A stretch of DNA of 39,090 nt from Spirochaetales bacterium. GTDB taxonomy: Bacteria; Spirochaetota; Spirochaetia; DAHUYW01. The stretch covers positions 1 to 39,090 of the forward strand of contig DAHVAK010000099.1 of assembly GCA_027314665.1 (NCBI GenBank), in the 5' to 3' direction. The translations under genes were made by a program, and so were the position numbers. Positions 25,062 to 33,033 of this stretch are shown in pieces (the first letter of the stretch is position 1; every line of letters begins with the position of its first letter). The notes below the pieces were generated by a model. That model was not told where the DNA came from. It ran no database searches and saw only the letters and a program-made list of their open reading frames with translations.

Positions 25062-25190
25062 CTATCAGGGTGCTGACAAAGTGATTGACCCGCTGCCAAA
25101 ACGGCGTTCTTGGTTGAGCCTCTTGCCCCAATTTGGTTCGAGAAAACGCCGTTTTGGCAGGTACCTTTGCGTTTGTCAGCACCCTGCTAG
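25062..25190 (+). mobile_element. MITE-like palindromic element, copy B
   Basis: Second copy of the 129-bp TA-flanked element, inverted relative to copy A. Outer inverted repeats are 13 bp perfect (GGGTGCTGACAAA / TTTGTCAGCACCC; core 25068-25184), inner ones 16 bp perfect (CTGCCAAAACGGCGTT / AACGCCGTTTTGGCAG). It lies right after gntR, whose TAG stop is formed at the element's right end. It separates gntR from the importer promoter. Confidence 0.8.
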
Positions 25191-25852
25191 ACGGCCTCGA
25201 GGAAGCTCAGATGATGCAGGATGTGCTGCTCGAGGAGCTCGTCGATCTCCTGCACTGCGTTCCGCTCGAGGAGGCTCACGAGCATCTCGTGCTGGGCCAG
25301 ATAGGAGGAGAGCTTGTCGGAAGGCAGGTGCTGTTTGAGTCGAACCAGCTGGAACTTCGCATCCAGGGTGGTCAGCATGTTGAACAGCTCCGCGTTGCCG
25401 GTCCTCCGCGCAATCCCGAGATGAATGGCGCTGTCCGCCTCGTGCACGGAGGCGTAGTCGCCCCGCCTGTTCGCCTCGTCGCATCTGGAGGCGAGCTCGT
25501 GGAGGGGGGCGAGGAGCTCGGGGGTCGCCATGGGCGCCACGGTGCGAAAGGAGAGCCGCTCCAGGGCGAGGCGCACGGTCGCGATGTCCCGGGCCTCCCT
25601 CATGTCGATGGAGGCAACGAAAGCGTAGCTCCTCGGCTTGATGACGACGAGTCCGTACTCTGCGAGCTTTCGGATGGCCTCACGGACAGGGGTGCGGCTT
25701 ACCTGGAGCTGCTCGGCGACCCTGCTCTCGGGGATTTTCTCGCCGCCCTCGAGCGCCCCCGAGAGAATCAGGCGCTTGATGTGCTCGTAGACCTGATCGG
25801 AGATGCTTTTTCGCTCGATGATCGCGTCGGGAAGGCTCTCTCGCTCAAGCAT
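25187..25852 (-). CDS. GntR-family transcriptional regulator, FadR/FCD type
   Basis: A 221-residue DNA-binding regulator. The N-terminal winged helix-turn-helix reads SDQVYEHIKRLILSGALEGGEKIPESRVAEQLQVSRTPVREAIRKLAEYGLV (about 18-70). The C-terminal helical FCD ligand domain has the metal-site pattern ADSAIHLGIARRTGN and HEMLVSLLERN. The start at 25852 (MLERESLPDA) overlaps the transketolase stop by eight bases. It is the last gene of an operon whose promoter carries the TATA-rich palindrome, so it probably represses itself, the importer and the dehydrogenase/LarA operon until an intermediate binds. The ORF-track extension to 26170 is not real. Confidence 0.92.
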   Translation of the reverse strand: MLERESLPDAIIERKSISDQVYEHIKRLILSGALEGGEKIPESRVAEQLQVSRTPVREAIRKLAEYGLVVIKPRSYAFVASIDMREARDIATVRLALERLSFRTVAPMATPELLAPLHELASRCDEANRRGDYASVHEADSAIHLGIARRTGNAELFNMLTTLDAKFQLVRLKQHLPSDKLSSYLAQHEMLVSLLERNAVQEIDELLEQHILHHLSFLEAV

Positions 25853-26801
25853 GGCCACGCTCTCGTTTCTTCCGCACGACGGCATGGGCGGTCTCCACGA
25901 TGCGCGAAACTCCCATTCCATAGCTCTCGAGAAGGGTCTCATAGGGGCCGCTCTCGGCGAAGCGATCGGAGATGCCGACCCGAGCGATCGGCACGGGATG
26001 AAGCTCGGCGGTGAGCTCGGCGATCGCGCCCCCGAGACCGCCCACGATGCTGTGCTCTTCGGCGGTGACGAAGGCTCCCGTCTCCCGCGCGGCGGCAAGC
26101 ACCCCTTCGCGGTCGAGGGGCTTGATCGTGTGCACCTCGATGACCCGAGCCGAGACGCCCTCGGCGGCAAGCCGCTCCGCGGCAGCGAGGCTGCGGCTCA
26201 CCATCAGTCCGCAGCACAGGATGGAAAGGTCGCTCCCTTCGCGCAGGGTGATCGCCTTCCCGATTTCGGGGGCGTAGCGTTGGTCGAAGAGGACCGGCAC
26301 CTCGTTTCGATTCAGGCGAAGGTAGACGGGGCCTTCCCAGGCGGCGACCTGCGGCAGCAGCTTTGCCACCGCGACCGGATCGCTCGGCACGACGACCGTC
26401 ATGTTCGGGAGGCTGCGCAGGATCGCGATATCGGTGATCGCGTGGTGCGTGGGCCCGTCGAAGGAGTCGGACAGGCCCGCGTAGGCTCCCATGAGCTTGA
26501 CGTTCGCCCGTCCATAGCAGAGGTGGGTGCGAATCATCTCGAGGGCCCGGGTCGCGAAGAGGAAGGCGAAGGTATTGGCGAAGGGGATGTAGCCGCTGTG
26601 GGCGAATCCCACCGCGACGTCCACCAGCGACTGTTCCGCGATGCCGACGTTGAAGAATCGGCTGGGGAAGGCCTCCTCGAACATGTAGCTGAAATCGGAG
26701 TTCGAAACGTCGGCGCTCAAGGCAACCACCCTTTCGTTCGCCTGGCCGAGGGCGACGAGCGCCTCGCCGTAGGCCTTGCGCATCGACACTACCTCTCCCA
26801 T
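25845..26801 (-). CDS. Transketolase, C-terminal subunit
   Basis: The half of a split transketolase carrying the pyrimidine-binding and C-terminal domains (318 residues). Motifs: NVGIAEQSLVDVAVGFA with the TPP-activating glutamate, FATRALEMIRTHLCYGRANVKLMGAYAGLSDSFDGPTHHAITDIAILRSLPNMTVVVPSD, and EEHSIVGGLGGAIAELTAE. It works with the N-terminal subunit encoded just upstream, which it overlaps by 13 bases. The ATG at 26783 (MRKAYGEAL), which also has a good purine-rich site, is an equally likely start. Split transketolases like this occur in several sugar-specific clusters and need not be the housekeeping enzyme. Confidence 0.92.
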   Translation of the reverse strand: MGEVVSMRKAYGEALVALGQANERVVALSADVSNSDFSYMFEEAFPSRFFNVGIAEQSLVDVAVGFAHSGYIPFANTFAFLFATRALEMIRTHLCYGRANVKLMGAYAGLSDSFDGPTHHAITDIAILRSLPNMTVVVPSDPVAVAKLLPQVAAWEGPVYLRLNRNEVPVLFDQRYAPEIGKAITLREGSDLSILCCGLMVSRSLAAAERLAAEGVSARVIEVHTIKPLDREGVLAAARETGAFVTAEEHSIVGGLGGAIAELTAELHPVPIARVGISDRFAESGPYETLLESYGMGVSRIVETAHAVVRKKRERGHA

Positions 26802-27679
26802 CGCGAAAGCTCCCTCTCCAGCTCCGCCAACCCTGCGGCGAACTGCTCGTCGTTCGGGGGCGAGCCGTGCCAGCGATGGTCGTACTCCATGAAGCTGACC
26901 CCTTTCCCCTTGACCGTGCGCGCGATGATGACGCTCGGGCGGGCATGCACTTCATCGGCGCGATCCAGGGCAGCGAGAATCTCCGCCACGTTGTGGCCGT
27001 GGATCTCCTGGACATGCCAGCCGAAGGCGGCCCACTTGTCCGCGATGGGCTCAGTCGGCATCACATCGGCGGTCGCCCCGGTCTGCTGGATGCCGTTGTA
27101 GTCGAGGATGACGGTGAGGTTCCCCAATCGGAACTTCGCGGCGGACATGATCCCCTCCCAGATCACCCCGGCGTTGATCTCCCCGTCGCCGACGATGACG
27201 TAGACCCGCGCGCCGGCCGCGCGCGCGGAGGGGGCGGACTGGCTGGAGGGCTTTTCGCCCCTCATGCGAAGGGCCAGGGCCATCCCGGTCCCGATCGCTA
27301 TCCCATGGCCGAGCGGACCCGCGGCGATCTCCACCCCCGGGGTCTTCGCCGGATCGGGATGACCCTGCAGGGTGCTGCCGGCCGAGCGAAAGGTCGGCAG
27401 CAGCGCGGGATCGAAAAAGCCGCGATGGGCGAGGACCGCGTAGAGCATGGCGCAGGCGTGTCCCTTGCTGAAGAGCAGGCGATCGCGCTCCGGCCAGTCG
27501 GGCCGCAGCGGGTCGATCAGGAGGTGATGGAAGTACAGGGAGGTGAGGATCTCCGCGACCGAAAAGGCTCCCCCGATATGGCCGCTCTGGATGTTCTTCA
27601 CCATGCGCAGCACATCGATGCGGTAGCGCAGGGCGCGGGCGGTGAGATCTCGAACAAGCTCTTCGCTGTGGTAGTGCAC
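26789..27679 (-). CDS. Transketolase, N-terminal (TPP pyrophosphate-binding) subunit
   Basis: A 296-residue subunit that binds the diphosphate of TPP. It shows GHIGGAFSVAEILTSLYF, LLFSKGHACAMLYAVLA, AGPLGHGIAIGTGMALALRM, and the TPP motif GDGEINAGVIWEGIMSAAKFRLGNLTVILDYNGIQQTG. It starts with GTG after GGGGAGAGAGGCA, 13 bases past the SDR gene. Transketolase moves a two-carbon ketol unit from a ketose to an aldose. No sugar kinase is nearby, so it is not clear whether the ketose here is phosphorylated. Confidence 0.92.
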   Translation of the reverse strand: MHYHSEELVRDLTARALRYRIDVLRMVKNIQSGHIGGAFSVAEILTSLYFHHLLIDPLRPDWPERDRLLFSKGHACAMLYAVLAHRGFFDPALLPTFRSAGSTLQGHPDPAKTPGVEIAAGPLGHGIAIGTGMALALRMRGEKPSSQSAPSARAAGARVYVIVGDGEINAGVIWEGIMSAAKFRLGNLTVILDYNGIQQTGATADVMPTEPIADKWAAFGWHVQEIHGHNVAEILAALDRADEVHARPSVIIARTVKGKGVSFMEYDHRWHGSPPNDEQFAAGLAELERELSRWER

Positions 27680-27692
27680 TGCCTCTCTCCCC

Positions 27693-28445
27693 TCAGTCGC
27701 GGAGGGTTCCCCCGTTGACGTTCATCGTCTCGGCGGTCACGAAGCTCGCACGCGGGTGGGCGAGGTAGGCGACCGCGAAGGCGATATCCTCCGGCGTCCC
27801 GAGCCGCTTCACGATGCTCTTGTCGATGAAGCGCTGATTCTCCTCGGGGGTGACTGAGCCGGACATCTCGGAGGCGATCCGTCCGGGGCAGATGGCGTTG
27901 ACCGTTATGCCGTCGGATCCGACCTGCTGCGCGAGGTTGCGGGTAAAGGCGAGCACCCCGCCCTTCGAGGCGGAGTAGTGCAGGGCGGCGATCGTTCCCC
28001 CGTTCTTGCCGGCCTCGGAGGAGATGTTGATGATCCTGCCGTACCTTCGCCGCCGCATCGCCGGCAGGACGGCCTTGCAGAGGTGGAAGTGCGCCTTGAG
28101 GTTGACGGCGAGCACGAGGTCCCACTCCTCGTCGCTTATCTCCTCGATGGCGTGGAGCGGATGGATGCCGGCGTTGTTGACCAGGATGTCGATTCGAGCG
28201 AAGCGCTCCTCGACCTCGCGCACAAAATCGGAGATCTCCTGCGCTCGGGAGAGGTCGACCCGCCGGGCGAGGATCTGTCCGCTCGCGCTCGCCGCGAGCT
28301 CCTGCGCAAAGGCGGTCAGCTTCTCGCTTCTGAGGTCGCAGATCGCGAGATTTGCCCCCTGGGAGGCCAGCTCCGCGGCGATGGCCCGTCCGATGCCCTG
28401 CGCCGCGCCGGTAACGATGGCGGTCTGCCCCACGAAGTCACCCAT
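27693..28445 (-). CDS. SDR-family NAD(P)-dependent dehydrogenase (first)
   Basis: A classical short-chain dehydrogenase of 250 residues: cofactor motif TGAAQGIG, NNAG, catalytic Ser in INISSEAG, and YSASK, followed by NAICPGRIASEM and the C-terminal NVNGG. The acidic residue in ICDLRSEK suggests NAD(H) use. First gene of the transketolase operon, so it probably oxidises a polyol or sugar to the ketose that transketolase cleaves, or reduces one; direction and substrate are unknown. The ATG follows GGGGTGAG. Confidence 0.92.
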   Translation of the reverse strand: MGDFVGQTAIVTGAAQGIGRAIAAELASQGANLAICDLRSEKLTAFAQELAASASGQILARRVDLSRAQEISDFVREVEERFARIDILVNNAGIHPLHAIEEISDEEWDLVLAVNLKAHFHLCKAVLPAMRRRRYGRIINISSEAGKNGGTIAALHYSASKGGVLAFTRNLAQQVGSDGITVNAICPGRIASEMSGSVTPEENQRFIDKSIVKRLGTPEDIAFAVAYLAHPRASFVTAETMNVNGGTLRD

Positions 28446-28468
28446 CTCACCCCCCGCGCTCCCTCACC

Positions 28469-28507
28469 TTGCGCGAATTATTGTATATCGTATACTGCAA
28501 TCGTCAA
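28469..28507. promoter_or_regulatory. Divergent promoters sharing one GntR-type operator
   Basis: ATTGTATATCGTATACTGC (28480-28498) repeats the operator core of 24961, with three changed bases at one end. On the plus strand TTGCGC (28469-28474), 16 bases, TATACT (28491-28496) faces the alcohol dehydrogenase. On the minus strand TTGACG (28502-28507), 16 bases, TACAAT (28480-28485) faces the SDR operon. Both -10 boxes lie inside the operator, so one bound dimer could silence both directions. Both leaders are about 30 bases. Confidence 0.75.
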
Positions 28508-28533
28508 GCACAAGGATGCGGCGAGGCGGACGG

Positions 28534-29574
28534 ATGAAGGCTCTGGTAAAGTACGCGGAGGGCCCCGGAAACATGGAGATCCGAGAGGTCCCGGAGCCCT
28601 CGGCGGGGCGCGGTCAGGTGAAGATCGCGGTCGCGAAAACGGGAATCTGCGGATCGGATCTCCATATTCTCCACAGCGACATCTCCATTCCGGTGAAGCC
28701 CCCGGTGGTCACGGGCCACGAGTTCGCCGGCACGCTCTGCGAGATCGGCCCGGAGGTCGAGGGCTGGAAGATCGGCGATCGGGTCGTCTCGGAGACCGCG
28801 ATGAGCTACTGCGGGAGCTGCCCTGCCTGCAGGAGCGGTTTCTACAACCTCTGTCCCGAGCGCAAGACCCTCGGCTACTGGTACGACGGGGCCTTTGCCC
28901 CCTTTACCGTGGTGCCCGCGGCCCGGCTCCACCGCCTGCCCGACGGCGTCTCCCTGGAGGATGCGGCGCTCGCCGAGCCCCTCGCCTGCATCACCCATGC
29001 GGTCATGGAGCTGACGACGATTGCGCCCGAGGACGTCGTCCTCGTTTCCGGTCCCGGGGCGGTGGGGCTGGCGACCCTGCAGGTAGCGATGGCCCACGGC
29101 GCTCGGGTGATCGTCGCGGGCACGAGCGCCGACGCCGCTCGCTTGGAGGCGGCGCGGGAGCTCGGGGCCCTTCGGGTGCTGAACGTGGAGAGGGAGCCGC
29201 TTGCCGAGATCGTGCGGGAGCTTACCGACGGGGCGGGGGTCGACGTGGTGCTCGAGTGCTCCGGCAGCGCGCGGGCGGTGGACGCGGGCCTCTCCGCCCT
29301 CAAGCGCCGAGGTCAGTTCACCCAGATCGGTCTCTTCGGCAAGGCGATCACCGTGAGCTTCGAGCTGATCTGCTACCGAGAGCTCCGGGTCACGGGCTCC
29401 CTCGGCTCGCGGTTTTCGAGCTGGGAGAAGGCCCTCGCGCTCATGGCAAGCGGAGCCGTCCGGACCCGCCCCCTCATCTCGCACCTTCTCCCGATGCGGG
29501 AATGGTCGGAGGCCTTCGCGATGTTCGAGCGAAAAGAGGGCTTGAAGCTGTTGCTTGACCCGCACGAAGCCTAA
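28534..29574 (+). CDS. Zinc-dependent alcohol/polyol dehydrogenase
   Basis: A medium-chain dehydrogenase of 346 residues, likely oxidising a polyol, threonine-like or sugar alcohol with NAD(P). The catalytic zinc ligands lie in KTGICGSDLHI and VVTGHEFAG. The structural zinc site is YCGSCPACRSGFYNLC, and the cofactor fold is VLVSGPGAVGLATLQVAMAHGARVIVAGT. The overall look is that of sorbitol/galactitol/threonine dehydrogenase-like enzymes. I start at 28534 (MKALVKYAEG), preceded by GAGGCGGACGG; the ATG at 28516 is the alternative. It leads the four-gene LarA operon. Confidence 0.92.
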   Translation: MKALVKYAEGPGNMEIREVPEPSAGRGQVKIAVAKTGICGSDLHILHSDISIPVKPPVVTGHEFAGTLCEIGPEVEGWKIGDRVVSETAMSYCGSCPACRSGFYNLCPERKTLGYWYDGAFAPFTVVPAARLHRLPDGVSLEDAALAEPLACITHAVMELTTIAPEDVVLVSGPGAVGLATLQVAMAHGARVIVAGTSADAARLEAARELGALRVLNVEREPLAEIVRELTDGAGVDVVLECSGSARAVDAGLSALKRRGQFTQIGLFGKAITVSFELICYRELRVTGSLGSRFSSWEKALALMASGAVRTRPLISHLLPMREWSEAFAMFERKEGLKLLLDPHEA

Positions 29575-29604
29575 GGGTCAGGATCGCAGAGGAGGCGACC
29601 AGAG

Positions 29605-30897
29605 GTGCAGCACGATCGGTGGGACCGCCACGGCGTCATCCAGGCAATGCTTGGTCCGGTTCCGCTGCCGAGAATGGCGCTCGTTCGCCAGCTCTTCGAC
29701 CGCAGCGAGATCGGGGAGGTCGAGCCCGCCGTGGAGCGCGAGCTTTCGCAGCGGTGGGTGGCCGAGGCGGTGAGACCCGGGACGAGCGTCGCCGTCACCG
29801 TCGGAAGCCGGGGGATCGCGAACATCGCCTTGATAACCCGCGCGGTCGTTCGGGGTCTCAAGGCCCTCGGCGTGCAACCCTTTCTCATTCCCGCCATGGG
29901 CAGCCACGGCGGGGCGACCTCGGAGGGCCAGCGAGAGCTGCTCGAGGGATACGGCGTGAGCGAGGAGTCGGTCGGGGCTCCGATTCGCGCGACGATGGAT
30001 ACGCGGATCATCGCCCGCACGGCGAGCGGACAGCCCGTGCACCTCGATCGCTACGCCGCGGAGGCCGACGGGATCGTGGTGGTCGGCCGGGTCAAGCCGC
30101 ACACCGCCTTCCGCGGAGACTACGAGAGCGGGCTCATGAAGATGATGGCCATTGGAATGGGCAAGCAGCGCGGAGCGGAGATCTGCCATGCCGACGGCTT
30201 CGGCAAGATGGCGGAGAGGGTCCGCGAGTTCGGCTCGGCGGTCCTCGCCAACGCGCCGATCCTCTTTGGAGTGGCCATCCTCGAGAACGCCTATGACCGG
30301 ACCGCCCGGATCGAAGCCGTTCCGCGGGAGGCCATCGCGCGCAGGGAGCCGCTCCTGCTCAAGGAGGCGCGGGGCCTCATGCCGCGCATTCTCTTCCCTG
30401 AGTTCGACGTGCTCGTCGTGGATACCATCGGGAAGAACTTCAGCGGCGACGGCGCCGATCCTAACATCACCGGGACCTACTGCACGCCCTTCGCAAGCGG
30501 GGGGCCGAGCTTTCAGCGCTACGTCATCCTCGACGCGAGCGAGGAGACCCACGGGAACTCCCTCGGGGTCGGCATGGCCGACATTACGACGAAGCGGCTC
30601 TTCGACAAGACCGACTTCGATGCGAGCTATCCGAACGCCCTGACGAGTCGCGTCATCAAGACCGTACGGATGCCGATGGTGCTGCAAAGCGACCGTCTCG
30701 CCCTCCAGGCGGCGATCTACACCTGCGTGAGTCTCGGGCCCAAGGGGGCGCGGGTCGTTCGGATTCCGAACACCTCCCATCTCGGCCTCATCGCGGTCTC
30801 GGAGGCCCTTGTTCCCGAGGCACTGGGCAATCCGGCGCTCGAGGTCGTCGAGGCGCCGAGGGAGCTGGCCTTCGATGCGGAGGGAAACCTCTTCTAG
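29605..30897 (+). CDS. LarA-superfamily nickel-pincer racemase/epimerase homologue (first, divergent)
   Basis: A 430-residue member of the lactate-racemase-like (DUF2088) superfamily, cytoplasmic. It shows TVGSRGIANIALITRAVVRGLKALGVQPFLIPAMGSHGGATSEGQ, the His-containing VVVGRVKPHTAFRGDYESGLMKMMAIGMGK, where a lysine like the one that anchors the pincer cofactor in LarA may sit, and FDVLVVDTIGKNFSGDGADPNITG. Family members racemise or epimerise 2-hydroxyacids by hydride transfer. It differs strongly from the second LarA homologue next to it. The GTG start follows AGGAGGCGACCAGAG, 30 bases after the alcohol dehydrogenase gene. LarB/C/E cofactor genes are not in the window. Substrate unknown. 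Confidence 0.8.
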   Translation: MQHDRWDRHGVIQAMLGPVPLPRMALVRQLFDRSEIGEVEPAVERELSQRWVAEAVRPGTSVAVTVGSRGIANIALITRAVVRGLKALGVQPFLIPAMGSHGGATSEGQRELLEGYGVSEESVGAPIRATMDTRIIARTASGQPVHLDRYAAEADGIVVVGRVKPHTAFRGDYESGLMKMMAIGMGKQRGAEICHADGFGKMAERVREFGSAVLANAPILFGVAILENAYDRTARIEAVPREAIARREPLLLKEARGLMPRILFPEFDVLVVDTIGKNFSGDGADPNITGTYCTPFASGGPSFQRYVILDASEETHGNSLGVGMADITTKRLFDKTDFDASYPNALTSRVIKTVRMPMVLQSDRLALQAAIYTCVSLGPKGARVVRIPNTSHLGLIAVSEALVPEALGNPALEVVEAPRELAFDAEGNLF

Positions 30898-30902
30898 CAG
30901 AG

Positions 30903-32189
30903 ATGAAGCTGAAGCTGGCCTACGGAAAAACCGATCTTGCGATAAGCCTCCCGCCGAGCGCGGATGTGACCGTGGTGGAGCCGCGCTTCGTTCCGTCGGT
31001 CGGCGACCAACGGCGAGCGGTGACGGAGTCGCTGCGACGCCCGATCGGCAGGCCGCCCCTTCGCGAAGCGGTGAAGGCGAGCGACACGGTGGCGATCGTC
31101 TTCAGCGACATCACGCGCCCGACTCCGAACGACCTGCTCATCCCCGCGATCTTGGACGAGCTCCGCTCGGCGGGGGTTGCCGAGGAGCAGATCACGCTCT
31201 TCAACTCGACCGGAACCCACCGCCTGAACACACGCCAGGAGCTTTCGGGCATGCTCGGCGAAGAGGTCGTCGGGCGCTACCGGATCATCCAAAACGACGC
31301 GCGAGCGGAGAACGCCCACGCGTCGGTCGGAGTCACCTCGAGCGGCAACGAGATCAAGCTCCTCAAGGACTTTCTCGCCTGCTCCTTCAAGATCCTCACC
31401 GGCTTCATCGAGCCCCACTTTTTTGCCGGATTCTCCGGGGGAGGGAAGGCGGTCATGCCCGGCCTCGCGCATCTCGATACGGTGATGCGCAATCACAACG
31501 CGCGCAACATCGACGATCGCCGCTCGAGCTGGGGCATTCTCGCGGGGAATCCGATCCGCGACGAGGTCGAGGAGGCGGTGTCACTCGTGAGCCCCGATTT
31601 CCTGGTGAACGTCACGCTGAACAAGCACAAGGAGGTGACGCGATCCTTTGCCGGCGACTGGATCACGGCATACCGCGAGGGGGTCGAGTTCGTGAGGAAG
31701 ACCGCGATGAGAAGGGTCGACGCCCTCTTCGACATCGTGATCACCTCGAACTCAGGCTACCCCCTCGACCTGAACCTCTACCAGGCGGTGAAGGGGATGA
31801 GCGCCGCCGCGAAGGTGGCGAGGCCGGGCGGCTCGATCATCGTGGCTGCGGAGTGCTGGGACGGCATCCCGGATCACGGCTCCTTCGGGAGACTCCTTCG
31901 GGAGGCGCGGGACGCCGAGGATCTTCTCGCCCGCATCCGCTCCGAGGGCTTCATGGCCGACGACCAGTGGCAGGCGCAGATTCTCGCCTCGATCGTGCAG
32001 CGCTACGAGGTCTCCGTTTACTCCGGCGGGCTTACCCAAGAGCAGCTTGCGCAGGCTAAGCTTCGGCCCTGCCTCTCGATTGAGGGGAAGGTGGTGGAGC
32101 TCCTCGAGCGCTACGGCTCGAGTGCCCGGATCTGCGTGCTGCCCGAGGGACCGCAGACGATCCCCTACTACTATGAGGAGAACAGATGA
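30903..32189 (+). CDS. LarA-family nickel-dependent 2-hydroxyacid racemase/epimerase (second)
   Basis: A 428-residue homologue close to LarA itself. It contains VAIVFSDITRPTPNDLLIPAILDEL, TLFNSTGTHRLNT (substrate-side histidine), and EPHFFAGFSGGGKAVMPGLAHLDTVMRNHNARNI, which matches the LarA stretch with the lysine that binds the nickel-pincer nucleotide and the nearby metal histidine. The C-terminal part has VNVTLNKHKEVTRSFAGDW and YPLDLNLYQAVKGMSAAAKVARPGGSIIVAAECWDG. It starts five bases after the first homologue and its stop overlaps the next SDR by four bases. It should interconvert stereoisomers of a hydroxyacid or aldonic acid; lactate itself is not implied by the context. Confidence 0.9.
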   Translation: MKLKLAYGKTDLAISLPPSADVTVVEPRFVPSVGDQRRAVTESLRRPIGRPPLREAVKASDTVAIVFSDITRPTPNDLLIPAILDELRSAGVAEEQITLFNSTGTHRLNTRQELSGMLGEEVVGRYRIIQNDARAENAHASVGVTSSGNEIKLLKDFLACSFKILTGFIEPHFFAGFSGGGKAVMPGLAHLDTVMRNHNARNIDDRRSSWGILAGNPIRDEVEEAVSLVSPDFLVNVTLNKHKEVTRSFAGDWITAYREGVEFVRKTAMRRVDALFDIVITSNSGYPLDLNLYQAVKGMSAAAKVARPGGSIIVAAECWDGIPDHGSFGRLLREARDAEDLLARIRSEGFMADDQWQAQILASIVQRYEVSVYSGGLTQEQLAQAKLRPCLSIEGKVVELLERYGSSARICVLPEGPQTIPYYYEENR

Positions 32190-32953
32190 ACCTACGATTC
32201 GACGGAAAGGTGGTCCTCGTGACCGGCGCAAGCACGGGGATCGGGGCCGCAATTGCGAAGGCCTTCGGCGCCGGCGGGGCGAAGGTCGCGGTCCACTACA
32301 ACGCGAGCGAGGCGCAGGCGAGAGCGGTCGCGCGCGAGATCGACGGCGGGCGCGGGGAGGCTGCCGTGCTCGTGCGGGCGGACCTGCTGGACCCGCCGGC
32401 GGCGGAGCGGATGGTGGGAGAGGCGATCGCCCGCTTCGGGCGGCTCGACATCCTCGTGAACAACGCAGGGGGGCTCCTTGCGCGCCGTCCGATCGACGAG
32501 ATGTCCGATGAGGTCTACGCGCGGATCATGGAGCTGAACATGGGCTCGACCTTCCGTGTCTCGAAGGCGGCGATCCCTCATTTGCGCAGGGCCGGCGGCG
32601 GGGCCATCATCAACATGACCTCGATCGCCGCGCGCAGCGGCGGGGGCGGTGGGGCAGTCATCTACGCCGCCTCCAAGGCGGCGGTCTCCACCTTCACGCG
32701 GGGGCTCGCGAAGGAGCTTGCCGCGAACGGGATCCGGGTCAACGCGATCGCCCCGGGGATCGTCCTCACCCCCTTCCACGACAAGTACACGAAGCCCGAA
32801 GCGCTCGCGGCGATGATCGGAGGGATCCCCCTCGGGCGCGGGGCGACGGCCGAGGAGGTCGCGGGCACGGCGCTCTTCCTCGCCTCCGAGGAGCTGTCGA
32901 GCTTCATCACCGGAGAGGTCATCGAAGTGAACGGCGGCGCCCTGATGGCATAG
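32186..32953 (+). CDS. SDR-family NAD(P)-dependent dehydrogenase (second)
   Basis: A 255-residue short-chain dehydrogenase with TGASTGIG, NNAGG, the active-site serine in NMTSIAARSG, YAASK, NAIAPGIVLTPF and the terminal EVNGGALM. It differs from the first SDR and has an HYNASEAQ stretch after the second beta strand, more typical of NADP-preferring FabG/glucose dehydrogenase-like enzymes. The ATG overlaps the LarA stop (ATGA) and follows GAGGAGAACAG, so it is coupled to it and probably acts on the epimerised product. Last gene of the operon. Confidence 0.92.
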   Translation: MNLRFDGKVVLVTGASTGIGAAIAKAFGAGGAKVAVHYNASEAQARAVAREIDGGRGEAAVLVRADLLDPPAAERMVGEAIARFGRLDILVNNAGGLLARRPIDEMSDEVYARIMELNMGSTFRVSKAAIPHLRRAGGGAIINMTSIAARSGGGGGAVIYAASKAAVSTFTRGLAKELAANGIRVNAIAPGIVLTPFHDKYTKPEALAAMIGGIPLGRGATAEEVAGTALFLASEELSSFITGEVIEVNGGALMA

Positions 32954-33033
32954 GGCTCGCAGTGGAAACGATCGGCAACGGTCGAATAGCGGGCCGCCCG
33001 CGCCGATCGCTTGCCTTCCCTCTCACGCAGCTA

